Shown here: in pieces, positions 50,553 to 59,035 of the stretch
Numbering within the stretch: position 1 is the stretch's first letter
How the letters are laid out: every line of letters begins with the position of its first letter
Origin: Zymobacter palmae
GTDB taxonomy: Bacteria; Pseudomonadota; Gammaproteobacteria; Pseudomonadales; Halomonadaceae
Direction: 5' to 3'
Assembly: GCF_003610015.1 (NCBI RefSeq)
Contig: NZ_AP018933.1
Location: 2,576,035 to 2,640,034, forward strand
DNA length: 64,000 nucleotides
Program-made: the position numbers and the translations under genes
The notes under the pieces: generated by a model
What the model was told of the DNA's origin: nothing
The model's database searches: none
The model's input: the letters and a program-made list of their open reading frames with translations, nothing else

Positions 50553-52412
50553 ATGCTCAATCGCTATCCACTCTGGAAATATCTTCTGATCGCGGTGGTG
50601 CTGATCGTCGGTACGATCTATGCGCTGCCCAATCTCTACCCTGAAGAGCCGGCGGTCCAGATCAGCGGGCAGGGGGAAACCCAGCTTACCCGACAGGATC
50701 TCGATCGTGCCGTTGCGGTACTCGATCAGGCGGGTATCAGCGTCAAACGTGGCGAAATGTCAGCAGACAACCGTTCCGCTCTCATTCGCCTGAACAGCAT
50801 CAGCCAGCAGGCACACGCCAAGGAACTGGTCGATCACGAACTGGGTGACAACTACGTCACGGCCCTTAACCTGGCCGATGCGACGCCCGCGTGGCTGCGT
50901 GCCGTCGGTGGCGCTCCCATGAGCTTGGGTCTTGACCTGCGGGGTGGCGTGCACTTCATGCTAGACGTGGACATGCCTGCCGCCGTCGATCAGCGCCTGA
51001 ATACCCATGCCGGTCTGATTCGCCAGCTGCTGCGTGATGACAATCTTCGCACGCTGCGCAACAAGGTCGAAAATGGCCAGATCGTCATGTCCTTTACCAG
51101 TGAAGACGATCTCAATCAGGCCAAGAGCCTGATCACCTCCAAATTCAGCGACGCCCAGAACTACACGTTCACCACCGAACAGCGTGGCCGCGGCGTAGCA
51201 CTGACCATGGCGCTCAAGCCTTCCGCTCTGCAGGATCTGCAGAACTACGCCATTGAGCAGAACCTCACGACGCTGCGTAACCGCGTAAACGAACTGGGGG
51301 TGTCCGAGCCTACCGTTCAGCGCGTGGGTGACAACCGCATCATGGTCGAACTGCCGGGGATCCAAGATACCGCTGCGGCCAAACGCGTTGTCGGTGCTAC
51401 GGCGAACCTTGAGTTCCGCATGGCGGCCACTCAGGAAACATCAGCGGCCGATACCGAAGTCATTCCGTTCCGCAACAAGACCGAACACCGAGAAGCACCG
51501 CTGATGCGCGATGTCATCGTGACCGGTGATCAGGTCTCCAGCGCAAGCGTCGGCGTCGACCAGAACGGCCGCCCGTCCGTCAGCATCCAGTTGGACAGCG
51601 CAGGCGGTAAAGAAATGTCGCGCGCCACGCAGAACAACGTCGGCAACGCAATGGCCGTCATCTACATCGAGCACAAGAGCGACGCCGTTACCGATGCCGA
51701 AGGCGATGCTCAGCGCCATACTCGTACCGAACGCGGCATCATCAGCCTCGCTACGATCCAGTCCCAGCTGAGCGATAAGTTCCAGATCACGGGTCTGCGT
51801 TCCGCCAGTGAAGCACAGGAACTGTCGCTGCTGCTGCGCTCTGGTTCGCTTGCCGCACCGATCTACTTCTCCGAAGAAAGCACCATCGGGCCAAGCTTGG
51901 GTCAACAAAACATTGACCGAGGCATCATGTCCGTTGGCGTCGCGCTGGCGATGCTGATCGTCTTCATGATCCTGCGCTACAAGGGGTTCGGCATCATCGC
52001 CACGCTAGCACTGATCGCCAACTTGGCACTGCTGCTGGCACTGATGTCCCTGATGGGGGCCACGCTGACGATGCCCGGTATTGCCGGTATCGTGCTGGCA
52101 CTGGCAATGGCCGTCGACGGGAACGTACTGATCTTTGAACGTATCCGTGAAGAACAGCGCACCCAGCTTGCACCGCTGCAAGCCATTCAGGCGGGTTACG
52201 ACCGCGCACTGACGTCCATCGTCGACTCCCAGCTGACGACACTGCTGGTCGCCCTGATCCTGTTCAAGATCGGTACCGGCCCCGTCAAGGGCTTCGCCGT
52301 AACGACCGCCATCGGGATCATCACGTCGGTGTTCACGTCGGTGACGCTCAGCCGTGCCTTGACCCATCTGGCCTACGGCTATCGCCGTACGCTGAAACGT
52401 CTCTGGATCTGA
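50553..52412 (+). CDS. secD: Protein translocase subunit SecD
   Basis: This 619-residue inner-membrane protein (E. coli 615) uses the proton gradient to finish export through SecYEG. It has an N-terminal helix (WKYLLIAVVLIVGTIYALP), a large periplasmic P1 region with GLDLRGGVHFMLDVD and TTLRNRVNELGVSEPTVQR, and a C-terminal RND-like block of five helices. Functional motifs are APIYFSEESTIGPSLGQQNI and MAVDGNVLIFERIREE, the latter with the proton-relay Asp. The start at 50553 has AGGGAAGAG upstream; the frame runs 35 codons further without support. secF follows after 6 bp. Confidence 0.97.
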   Translation: MLNRYPLWKYLLIAVVLIVGTIYALPNLYPEEPAVQISGQGETQLTRQDLDRAVAVLDQAGISVKRGEMSADNRSALIRLNSISQQAHAKELVDHELGDNYVTALNLADATPAWLRAVGGAPMSLGLDLRGGVHFMLDVDMPAAVDQRLNTHAGLIRQLLRDDNLRTLRNKVENGQIVMSFTSEDDLNQAKSLITSKFSDAQNYTFTTEQRGRGVALTMALKPSALQDLQNYAIEQNLTTLRNRVNELGVSEPTVQRVGDNRIMVELPGIQDTAAAKRVVGATANLEFRMAATQETSAADTEVIPFRNKTEHREAPLMRDVIVTGDQVSSASVGVDQNGRPSVSIQLDSAGGKEMSRATQNNVGNAMAVIYIEHKSDAVTDAEGDAQRHTRTERGIISLATIQSQLSDKFQITGLRSASEAQELSLLLRSGSLAAPIYFSEESTIGPSLGQQNIDRGIMSVGVALAMLIVFMILRYKGFGIIATLALIANLALLLALMSLMGATLTMPGIAGIVLALAMAVDGNVLIFERIREEQRTQLAPLQAIQAGYDRALTSIVDSQLTTLLVALILFKIGTGPVKGFAVTTAIGIITSVFTSVTLSRALTHLAYGYRRTLKRLWI

Positions 52413-52418
52413 GGGGCC

Positions 52419-53318
52419 ATGACAATGAAACTCATCGACTTCATGGGTAAACGTCGAATTGCCTACGTCATTTCCATTCTGCTGACGATCATCGCAATCG
52501 GCTCACTGGCCACACGTCATCTGAACCTGGGGCTGGACTTCACGGGTGGGACGATCGTGCAGGTGCACTTTGATCGCCAGCCGGATCTTGAACAGGTACG
52601 CGAAACCATCGCCAAAGCGGGGTATCCAAACCCGACCGTACAGGCAGGCGGTACGACTCAGGATGCGCAAATCCGCATGCAGGTCGACTACACTGACAAC
52701 ATCGGCCAGAAGATCGCAGCGGTCATTTCCAGCAGCGATAATGCGGCTCATGTGGTCAGCGCCAACTTTATCGGCTCGCAGGTGGGTGACCAGCTTAGCA
52801 ATCAAGGGGGCAAAGGCCTTCTGTATGCGCTGATCGGCATCATGATCTACCTTGCCCTGCGCTTTCAGTGGAAGTTTGCTCTGGGGGCTGTACTGGCACT
52901 GGCACACGACGTATTAATCGTCATCGGCATCTTCTCGATCTTCCACTTGGAATTCGACCTGACCGTGATGGCCGGTGTGCTAGCGGTGCTGGGGTATTCA
53001 CTCAATGATACGATCGTGGTCTATGACCGTATCCGAGAGAACATCCGCACTTCGCGCAGCCACGACATCGTGCAGATCTGCAACGATGCCATCAATCAGA
53101 CGCTGGCGCGTACCATTGCAACCTCCGGTACGACCCTGCTGGCACTGTGCGCGCTGTACACCATGGGCGGCGAGATGCTGCACAACTTCTCGCTGGCATT
53201 GATCTTCGGGGTCGTACTGGGTACGTTCTCGTCGATCTACGTTGCCGCCGCTCTGCTGGTACTGTTCAAACTACGTCGTTCGGACCTGACCAAGCCACAG
53301 CACGACAGCACGCCCTGA
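52419..53318 (+). CDS. secF: Protein translocase subunit SecF
   Basis: This 299-residue partner of SecD has six membrane helices and a periplasmic domain. Typical stretches are LGLDFTGGTIVQVHF after helix 1, the RND motif AVLGYSLNDTIVVYDRIREN with the conserved Asp, and TSGTTLLALCALYTMGGEML. GAGGGGCC precedes the ATG. Only 6 bp separate it from secD. A strong terminator follows, closing the operon. Confidence 0.97.
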   Translation: MTMKLIDFMGKRRIAYVISILLTIIAIGSLATRHLNLGLDFTGGTIVQVHFDRQPDLEQVRETIAKAGYPNPTVQAGGTTQDAQIRMQVDYTDNIGQKIAAVISSSDNAAHVVSANFIGSQVGDQLSNQGGKGLLYALIGIMIYLALRFQWKFALGAVLALAHDVLIVIGIFSIFHLEFDLTVMAGVLAVLGYSLNDTIVVYDRIRENIRTSRSHDIVQICNDAINQTLARTIATSGTTLLALCALYTMGGEMLHNFSLALIFGVVLGTFSSIYVAAALLVLFKLRRSDLTKPQHDSTP

Positions 53319-53354
53319 CCGTAAACGCCTTTCGAGGCGCTGCACTACAGGCGT

Positions 53355-53395
53355 GAAAAACCCCCAACGGTGATCGGCACCGCTGGGGGTTTTTC
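53355..53395 (+). terminator. Terminator of the sec operon
   Basis: GAAAAACCCCCA-CGGTG and CACCG-TGGGGGTTTTTC form a long stem ending in a T-run. It lies about 37 bp past secF. Confidence 0.93.
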
Positions 53396-53471
53396 ATATC
53401 CACACGCCATGTTCATTTACGGTGCGATGCCTTACATGGCCGCCCCTTCGCTCAAGCACAACAAGCTCAAA

Positions 53472-53495
53472 CGAAAACGAAAACGAAAACGAAAA
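53472..53495. repeat. CGAAAA hexanucleotide repeat, 4 copies
   Basis: Four perfect tandem copies of CGAAAA precede the longer tandem array at 53493. Such short repeats can vary in copy number by slippage. Confidence 0.9.
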
Positions 53496-53920
53496 TGGTC
53501 ACCGCGGGCTTTTCTCTTATCCACCCGAAGCCTCCATCAGCAAAGCCATGCCCGCCCCGCTGCCAAAACACAGCAATCTCGCATAAGGCAATTAATCACC
53601 ACTGCGGGCTTTCCCTTATCCGCACAAAGCACCCACCTGCGGAGTCACACCACACATGACCGCTCTACCACCCAAACACAGCGGTCCCGCATAAGACAAT
53701 TGATCACCACCGCGGGCTTTCCCTTATCCGCACAAAGCACCCACCTGCGGAGTCACACCACACATGACCGCTCTACCACCCAAACACTGCGGTCTCGCAT
53801 AAGACAATTGATCACCACCGCGGGCTTTCCCTTATCCGCACAAAGCACCCACCTGCGAAGTCGCACCACACATAATCGCTCTGCCGCCTAAAACACAGCA
53901 GTTTCGCATAGCAGATGCCT
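53493..53920. repeat. Tandem array of ~108-bp repeats (4 copies)
   Basis: The landmark GCGGGCT occurs at 53504, 53604, 53712 and 53820. The last three units are spaced exactly 108 bp and nearly identical; the first is degenerate and about 100 bp. Each unit contains TGCGGG...CCGCA-type complementary stretches and a closing CCCGCATAAG. Because 108 is divisible by three, one frame stays open throughout and would encode repeats such as RIRQLITTAGFPLSAQS, but no ribosome site or family supports translation. The array lies between the sec terminator and the terminator of the suhB-like gene. Confidence 0.88.
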
Positions 53921-53990
53921 CTCTAAGCGAAAGGGCTATATATCAAGCAGAAGTGAATCGCTTTACATCAAGAAGAGGCGACGGTACCAA

Positions 53991-54023
53991 CAAAAATGGC
54001 CAGCCCGAAGGCTGGCCATTTAG
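53991..54023 (-). terminator. Terminator of the suhB-like gene
   Basis: AAATGGCCAGCC, loop CGAA, GGCTGGCCATTT is a perfect 12-bp stem with A/T flanks on both sides. It lies 20 bp past the stop of the suhB-like gene and may work in both directions. Confidence 0.92.
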
Positions 54024-54043
54024 CACTTCTGCACCGTAGGCAA

Positions 54044-54841
54044 TCAGGAGGCGATAGACGCGAACTGACGTACCAATACGGGGAACAGGCGCTGGTGCGA
54101 TGCCATCAGTACGGTTTCCGGCTCAATGCGCGGAGAACCGTTCAGCGGGCCAACAATTGCGCCAGCTTCTTTCAGCAGCAGCGAAGCAAGGTGGGTATCG
54201 TATTCGTCCAGACCGAAGGCCAGGGCGAAATCGACACGACCGGCAGCGAAATCAGCCAAGTCCAGCAGCGGGCAACCAGAAGAACGAATCATATCGACCT
54301 GCGGTGCCAGTGCACGCGTGACGGCCTGATACTGTTCGATATTGCGCGCACGAATCCAGCGTTCCGGCAAGCTCATGGCAACGCGCGTGTCTTCGATCTG
54401 AGCGACCGGCTGCGTACGCATGCGGTGCTGATTGAAGCGCGTGCCTTGGCCGCGGCTCACCACGAATTCTTCATCGGTGAAGGGGGAGATCAGTACGGCG
54501 TGCTCGGCACGACCCTTGACGTAGCAGGTCATGGAGATCGCCCAGCCCGGAGCGCTGTGCGCCAGGTTGGAATAACCGTGCTGCAGTTCGATTTTCCAAT
54601 GGAAGTCTTTACCCATTCCGGTACCTTCGCGGTACGGAGTGAAGCGACCAGAAATACCGTGGAGGGGATAGCCACGCTCAAAGCTGCGCACAATCTGTGC
54701 CTCAGCGAAGCGTGCTGTGTCTTCCAGCAGGGTATCGAGTGTCTTGTCTTCGCGAGCGACTTCGATCTTCTCGCGCATGCGGTAATACGTATCCTGAGCG
54801 CCACGCAGGGCACGCAGGGCGAATTCGACCATAGGTTGCAT
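54044..54841 (-). CDS. SuhB-like inositol monophosphatase-family protein lacking metal ligands
   Basis: This 265-residue protein aligns with SuhB from MQPMVEFALRALRGAQ to the end and keeps fold features such as VVSRGQGTRFNQHRMR, LLDLADFAAGRVDFAL and LLLKEAGAIVGP. The catalytic motifs are not kept. The segment equivalent to WVIDPLDGTTNF reads WKIELQHGYSNL, so the two metal-binding Asp are Glu and His. The EESGE ligand motif is also gone (GRFTPYREG). The last Asp (WD in SuhB) survives as EYD. It is therefore probably not a phosphatase. E. coli SuhB has a non-enzymatic role in transcription antitermination of rRNA, which this protein might retain. It is divergent from trmJ, as suhB is in many gammaproteobacteria. 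Confidence 0.88.
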   Translation of the reverse strand: MQPMVEFALRALRGAQDTYYRMREKIEVAREDKTLDTLLEDTARFAEAQIVRSFERGYPLHGISGRFTPYREGTGMGKDFHWKIELQHGYSNLAHSAPGWAISMTCYVKGRAEHAVLISPFTDEEFVVSRGQGTRFNQHRMRTQPVAQIEDTRVAMSLPERWIRARNIEQYQAVTRALAPQVDMIRSSGCPLLDLADFAAGRVDFALAFGLDEYDTHLASLLLKEAGAIVGPLNGSPRIEPETVLMASHQRLFPVLVRQFASIAS

Positions 54842-55090
54842 GGTATATCGACCTGATTCAGAGTGATGAACGACAAGGCTTCCCCATTGAAGGGGCCCCT
54901 ACCGAAAGGCACTGTTAAAGAGCGAAAGAGTTGCAAAAGCACACTGCCAAAGAAGCAGATGTCCTGCAAGGGACGCTATCCTAGCAGAACGTCCAACAGC
55001 CGGAAAGCATCATGCTAGAATCTGCGTCAATTACGCCTTGTGCTTACTCATCCGCCGCCGTATGCGGCGCTTCAGGTCAAAGGAACTTCC

Positions 55091-55873
55091 GTGGACGCAC
55101 TTCCTTCAGATAGCTGGCTTTCTCGCATTCGCATCGTTCTGGTCGGCACCAGCCACCCAGGCAACATCGGCGGCGTAGCGCGCGCCATGAAGAACATGGG
55201 CCTATTCGATCTGGCGCTGGTCAGTCCGCGCTGTGCGCCCAATGAACGCGATGCCATTGCGCGCGCATCCGGCGCAGACGATGTGCTGGCCAACCTGACG
55301 ACCCACCACACACTGGCGGAAGCATTGACCGGTTGTACATGGGTTGTAGGCTGCAGCGCCCGCAGTCGCACGCTGCCGTGGCCGATGGTAACGCCGCGTG
55401 AATTCGCAGCGCGCCTACCGGGAGAACTGACCGCTGGCGGTGAAGATGCCCGCGTCGCGATCGTATTCGGCCGTGAGGATACAGGCCTCACCAACGACGA
55501 ACTGCAGCACTGCCAAACCCATGTCCATATCCTCACCAATCCCCAGTTCTCTTCGCTGAACTTGGGAGCGGCAGTACAGGTCATGGCCTACGAAGCGCAT
55601 CAGTGCTGGCGCGATCACCAAGATATCCGTGATGAGCACTCAGATACGCCGTTCGGCATCGAATGGGATCACCCGCTGGCCACGCAGGACGAGCTGGAAC
55701 AGCTGTTCGTGCACATGGAACGCTCGCTGATCGCACTCGGTTTCCATGACCCGGAAAACCCCCGCCAATTGATGCCCCGCCTACGACGTTTGTATGCCCG
55801 TGCTCGCCCCGATCGGATGGAAGTGAACATCCTTCGCGGCATCGCCAGTGCCATAGAAAAGGCCAAGCGATAG
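55091..55873 (+). CDS. trmJ: tRNA (cytidine/uridine-32-2'-O)-methyltransferase TrmJ
   Basis: This SPOUT-class methyltransferase of about 260 residues (E. coli 246) methylates the ribose of position 32 in tRNA. Motifs include IRIVLVGTSHPGNIGGVARA with MKNMGLFDL, AIVFGREDTGLTNDEL, and NPQFSSLNLGAAVQVMAYE, which forms the SAM-binding knot. The C-terminal helices contain LEQLFVHMERSLIALGF. The GTG at 55091 has AAAGGAA about 8 nt upstream; an ATG at 55040 lacks a good ribosome site. It lies between the suhB-like gene and iscR, the usual arrangement. Confidence 0.95.
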   Translation: MDALPSDSWLSRIRIVLVGTSHPGNIGGVARAMKNMGLFDLALVSPRCAPNERDAIARASGADDVLANLTTHHTLAEALTGCTWVVGCSARSRTLPWPMVTPREFAARLPGELTAGGEDARVAIVFGREDTGLTNDELQHCQTHVHILTNPQFSSLNLGAAVQVMAYEAHQCWRDHQDIRDEHSDTPFGIEWDHPLATQDELEQLFVHMERSLIALGFHDPENPRQLMPRLRRLYARARPDRMEVNILRGIASAIEKAKR

Positions 55874-56024
55874 GCTAAGAAAAGGGCATTTTTGATCGCT
55901 TTTTAGCGCGGCACGGCGTCGCAAGCGACATTTATCCACAACCCCCTACGATCCTGCTCAATCCCGCATGATCACGGCGTTTTCCTAGCGATAGAAAGAT
56001 TTTCTTAATTCCTATTAAAATTGT

Positions 56025-56058
56025 GGGGTATTGACATACCCCCCTTGTTATCTATATG
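56025..56058 (+). promoter_or_regulatory. iscR promoter with palindrome over the -35 box
   Basis: TTGACA (56031-56036), 16 bp, TATATG (56053-56058) is a good sigma-70 promoter about 100 bp upstream of iscR. The -35 box sits inside GGGGTA-TTGACA-TACCCC (56025-56042), whose 6-bp arms are perfect inverted repeats. A regulator, perhaps IscR itself, could bind here, though the sequence is not the E. coli type 1 site. Confidence 0.65.
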
Positions 56059-56155
56059 CAATTGTGGTCAAGGCTCGCTTACGACGGGTCGACAGTACTC
56101 CCGCTTTTATACCCATCATTCACATAACGCCTAATTATTACGAGGGCACACTTTC

Positions 56156-56626
56156 ATGCGCCTGACCACAAAAGGCCGCTACGCGGTCACTGCAATGCTG
56201 GATCTGGCAATCCACGCTGAAAACAATACGCCCATCAGTCTGGCGGATATTTCCAAACGCCAGGCCATTTCGCTCTCCTATCTGGAGCAGCTCTTCGCTC
56301 GCCTGCGTCGTTCGGGGCTAGTCAACAGCGTGCGGGGACCAGGGGGTGGTTATCTGCTGAGCGATTCTCCTGACAATATCTCCATCGCACGCGTTGTGGA
56401 TGCCGTCAACGAGTCCGTGGACGCGACGCGCTGTCAGAAGCGTGGCGATTGTCAGAATGGAGCGCCGTGTCTGACGCACCATCTGTGGTGCGAACTGTCC
56501 GATACCATTCATGATTTTCTGGATGGCATTTCGCTGGGACAGCTGCTGCGTCGTCGCGAAGTTAGCGACATTGCGCATATGCAACAGGGCCATCACGACG
56601 AGCGCGTGATCTCTTTTGCGCACTGA
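56156..56626 (+). CDS. iscR: Fe-S cluster-binding transcription factor IscR
   Basis: This 156-residue Rrf2-family regulator has the winged helix near the N-terminus ([49 protein letters not shown]) and the three cluster-ligating cysteines in [14 protein letters not shown]. The His after the third Cys (LTHHLW) is also typical. IscR senses cluster supply and represses its own operon in E. coli. It is first in an iscR-iscS-iscA unit. Confidence 0.96.
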   Translation: MRLTTKGRYAVTAMLDLAIHAENNTPISLADISKRQAISLSYLEQLFARLRRSGLVNSVRGPGGGYLLSDSPDNISIARVVDAVNESVDATRCQKRGDCQNGAPCLTHHLWCELSDTIHDFLDGISLGQLLRRREVSDIAHMQQGHHDERVISFAH

Positions 56627-56771
56627 TGCAGCGTAGCAAGACCCGCCCGGCCGCTTTTTTACGTTCGCCGACGTAGGTCATAACGGTTATCATTTGCGTG
56701 TAGTATAGTAGCCATGCAAGATGTTCAGGAATTGCATGGCTCTATTCACCGACCAGCAAAGGTAGCCGCCC

Positions 56772-57941
56772 ATGCCTCGATTCCCCCTCTATTTCGATTA
56801 CGCCGCCTCTACCCCCGTCGACCCTCGTGTAGCCGATATCATGGCCCAGCACCTGACGTTGGATGGCAACTATGCCAATCCCGCATCACGTAGCCATATG
56901 CCCGGCTGGCTGGCAGAGCAGGCCGTCGAAATAGGGCGTCGTCAGGTTGCGGATACGCTCAAGGTCGATCCTCGCGAGATCATCTGGACATCAGGGGCTA
57001 CCGAAGCTGATAACCTTGCCTTGATCGGGTTCATGCGCGCTAATGCCGATCGCGGTCGCCACCTCATCACATCCATCATCGAACACAAGGCCGTCATCGA
57101 CACGGCACGCTACCTCGAAGAGGAAGAAGGCGTACGCGTCACATGGCTGACGCCCGAGGCCGATGGCCGAATCTCTCCCGCCGCTCTTGAGGCTGCCATT
57201 TCCAATGAAACGGCACTCGTATCGCTGATGGCGGTCAACAATGAAGTAGGCAGCATCAATGACCTGAAAGCGCTAGGCGATATTGCGCACGCTCACGGCG
57301 CAGCGTTCCACGTCGATGGTGCACAAGCCATCGGGCATATCCCGCTTGACCTCAGTCAGCTGCCCGTCGACATGCTGTCGCTGTCCGGCCATAAGGCATA
57401 TGGCCCCAAAGGCGTAGGGGCGCTTTATATCCGCCGCGACACTCGCGTGGCACCGCTCATTCACGGTGGCGGTCACGAGCGCGGCTACCGCTCGGGCACA
57501 CTGCCAACCCACCAGATTGCAGGCATGGGCAAAGCCTTCGAGATCATCAACCAGAATCCGGACGGCGAGATCGCACACCTGCGTGATATGCGCCAACGCT
57601 TCCTCGACGGCCTGCAATGCCTGACGGCCACGCATATCAACGGCCCCCGCGACGGCGGTTCACCGCATCTGGTCAACTTGGCATTTGAAGGCATCGACGG
57701 CGAAACACTGATGATGGAAATGAAGGAACTGGCAGTCTCGACCGGTTCGGCCTGCAACTCTGCCAGCCTGACGCCCTCCTTCGTACTGACGGGCATTGGG
57801 CTGTCGCCCGAACTGGCACTGTCCTCTGTGCGTTTCAGCTTTGGCCGTTTCACCACCGCCGAAGACATCGACGTCGCCACGCAGGTCATCATGCAGGCCG
57901 TACGCAAGCTGCGCCCGACGACCAACGACCAGCACGCCTAG
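56772..57941 (+). CDS. iscS: Cysteine desulfurase IscS
   Basis: This 389-residue PLP enzyme removes sulfur from cysteine for Fe-S clusters and tRNA thiolation. It starts with the YFDYAASTPVDPRVADIM signature. The PLP lysine is in SLSGHKAYGPKG (about residue 208) and the catalytic Cys in STGSACNSASL (about residue 328). A ligand His and Asp are in FHVDGAQAIGH. The length is slightly below E. coli IscS (404). It is followed after 31 bp by iscA, with no iscU. Confidence 0.95.
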   Translation: MPRFPLYFDYAASTPVDPRVADIMAQHLTLDGNYANPASRSHMPGWLAEQAVEIGRRQVADTLKVDPREIIWTSGATEADNLALIGFMRANADRGRHLITSIIEHKAVIDTARYLEEEEGVRVTWLTPEADGRISPAALEAAISNETALVSLMAVNNEVGSINDLKALGDIAHAHGAAFHVDGAQAIGHIPLDLSQLPVDMLSLSGHKAYGPKGVGALYIRRDTRVAPLIHGGGHERGYRSGTLPTHQIAGMGKAFEIINQNPDGEIAHLRDMRQRFLDGLQCLTATHINGPRDGGSPHLVNLAFEGIDGETLMMEMKELAVSTGSACNSASLTPSFVLTGIGLSPELALSSVRFSFGRFTTAEDIDVATQVIMQAVRKLRPTTNDQHA

Positions 57942-57972
57942 GCGCGCCCAGACACTATTTCGGAGACACTTC

Positions 57973-58299
57973 ATGGCTCAGATCACCATGACTCAGGCCG
58001 CCGCCGATCAGATCAAGCGCCTGATCGCCAATGAACACGAGGCACTCGGGCTGCGCGTGGGCGTCAAGCCTAGCGGTTGCTCAGGCTATGCTTACACCCT
58101 CGACCTGGCACGCCAACTGAACGATGATGATCATGTCTTCACGCATGACGACGCCCAGATCATCATTGATGATGAAGCGCTGCACATGCTCGACGGCACC
58201 GAAGTGGACTACGTGAGCGAAGGCCTCAACCGCCTGTTCAAGTTCCACAATCCCAACGTCAAGGACGAATGCGGCTGTGGCGAAAGCTTCAGCGTCTGA
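57973..58299 (+). CDS. iscA: Iron-sulfur assembly protein IscA
   Basis: This 108-residue A-type carrier has the three conserved cysteines in KPSGCSGYAYTLD and DECGCGESF. The ending FKFHNPNVKDECGCGESFSV is closer to IscA than to ErpA or SufA. It passes clusters to target proteins. It lies directly after iscS, where IscU would normally come first. The downstream genes hscB, hscA, fdx and iscX are also missing, and ndk follows after 142 bp. Confidence 0.94.
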   Translation: MAQITMTQAAADQIKRLIANEHEALGLRVGVKPSGCSGYAYTLDLARQLNDDDHVFTHDDAQIIIDDEALHMLDGTEVDYVSEGLNRLFKFHNPNVKDECGCGESFSV

Positions 58300-58441
58300 C
58301 ACGCCCGCTGATGGATGAGTCGGCCCCGCGGCCGATATCGAACAGGAGAGCATGCACGATGACATGCCATGTCCTTCCGTTCATGTCACCGCGCGTGAGT
58401 ATCGCCTCTCCGTCAATCGCATTCATTACAAGGAGCAGTTC

Positions 58442-58873
58442 ATGGCTATCGAACGTACGTTTTCTATCATCAAGCCCAATGCCGTTGCCCAAAACGTGAT
58501 CGGTGAAATCGAGCGACGTTTTGAGCAGGCGGGTCTGACGATCATCGCCATGAAAATGCTGAAACTGACGCGCGAAGAAGCCGAAGGGTTCTACGCCGAG
58601 CATAAGGGCAAGCCGTTCTTTGCTGGCCTAATCGACTTCATGACCTCTGGCCCGATGATCGTGCAGGTGCTGGAAGGCGAAAATGCCATCCACCACAACC
58701 GCGAGCTGATGGGGGCCACCGATCCGGCCAAAGCGGCACCGGGTACGATCCGCGCCGATTTCGGCTCTCACGAGCAGGTGTCAGCCAATGCCGTGCACGG
58801 CTCGGATTCGCCAATCTCCGCCGCACGTGAAATCCGCTATTTCTTTACTGAGGATGAACTGTTCCCGCACTGA
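58442..58873 (+). CDS. ndk: Nucleoside diphosphate kinase
   Basis: This 143-residue enzyme (E. coli 143) passes phosphate from ATP to other nucleoside diphosphates. It starts with [16 protein letters not shown] and has the catalytic His in [14 protein letters not shown], the standard NDK signature. AAGGAG lies 6 nt before the ATG. It sits between iscA and rlmN, as expected for the gammaproteobacterial order after removal of several isc genes. Confidence 0.97.
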   Translation: MAIERTFSIIKPNAVAQNVIGEIERRFEQAGLTIIAMKMLKLTREEAEGFYAEHKGKPFFAGLIDFMTSGPMIVQVLEGENAIHHNRELMGATDPAKAAPGTIRADFGSHEQVSANAVHGSDSPISAAREIRYFFTEDELFPH

Positions 58874-59035
58874 TCCCATCACTGCGGCACCGTCCCTCGG
58901 CATTCTGCGCGCACAGCGCCTCTCTGCGGCCGTTCCCTCTGTACGGGCACGGCCAGACAGGGTAGGCTCTGTGCGCCTGTTTTCATTCTGTAGCTAGTGC
59001 CTTTCGCACCTAGTGTTCTCGTTTCCGGACAGACG

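Noticed and set aside
53370-53891. 173-codon frame across the tandem repeats
   Set aside because: It stays open because the period is divisible by three; it begins inside the sec terminator and lacks a ribosome site or recognisable domain.
53493-53920. CRISPR array
   Set aside because: Units are ~108 bp direct repeats without unique spacers and no cas genes are near.
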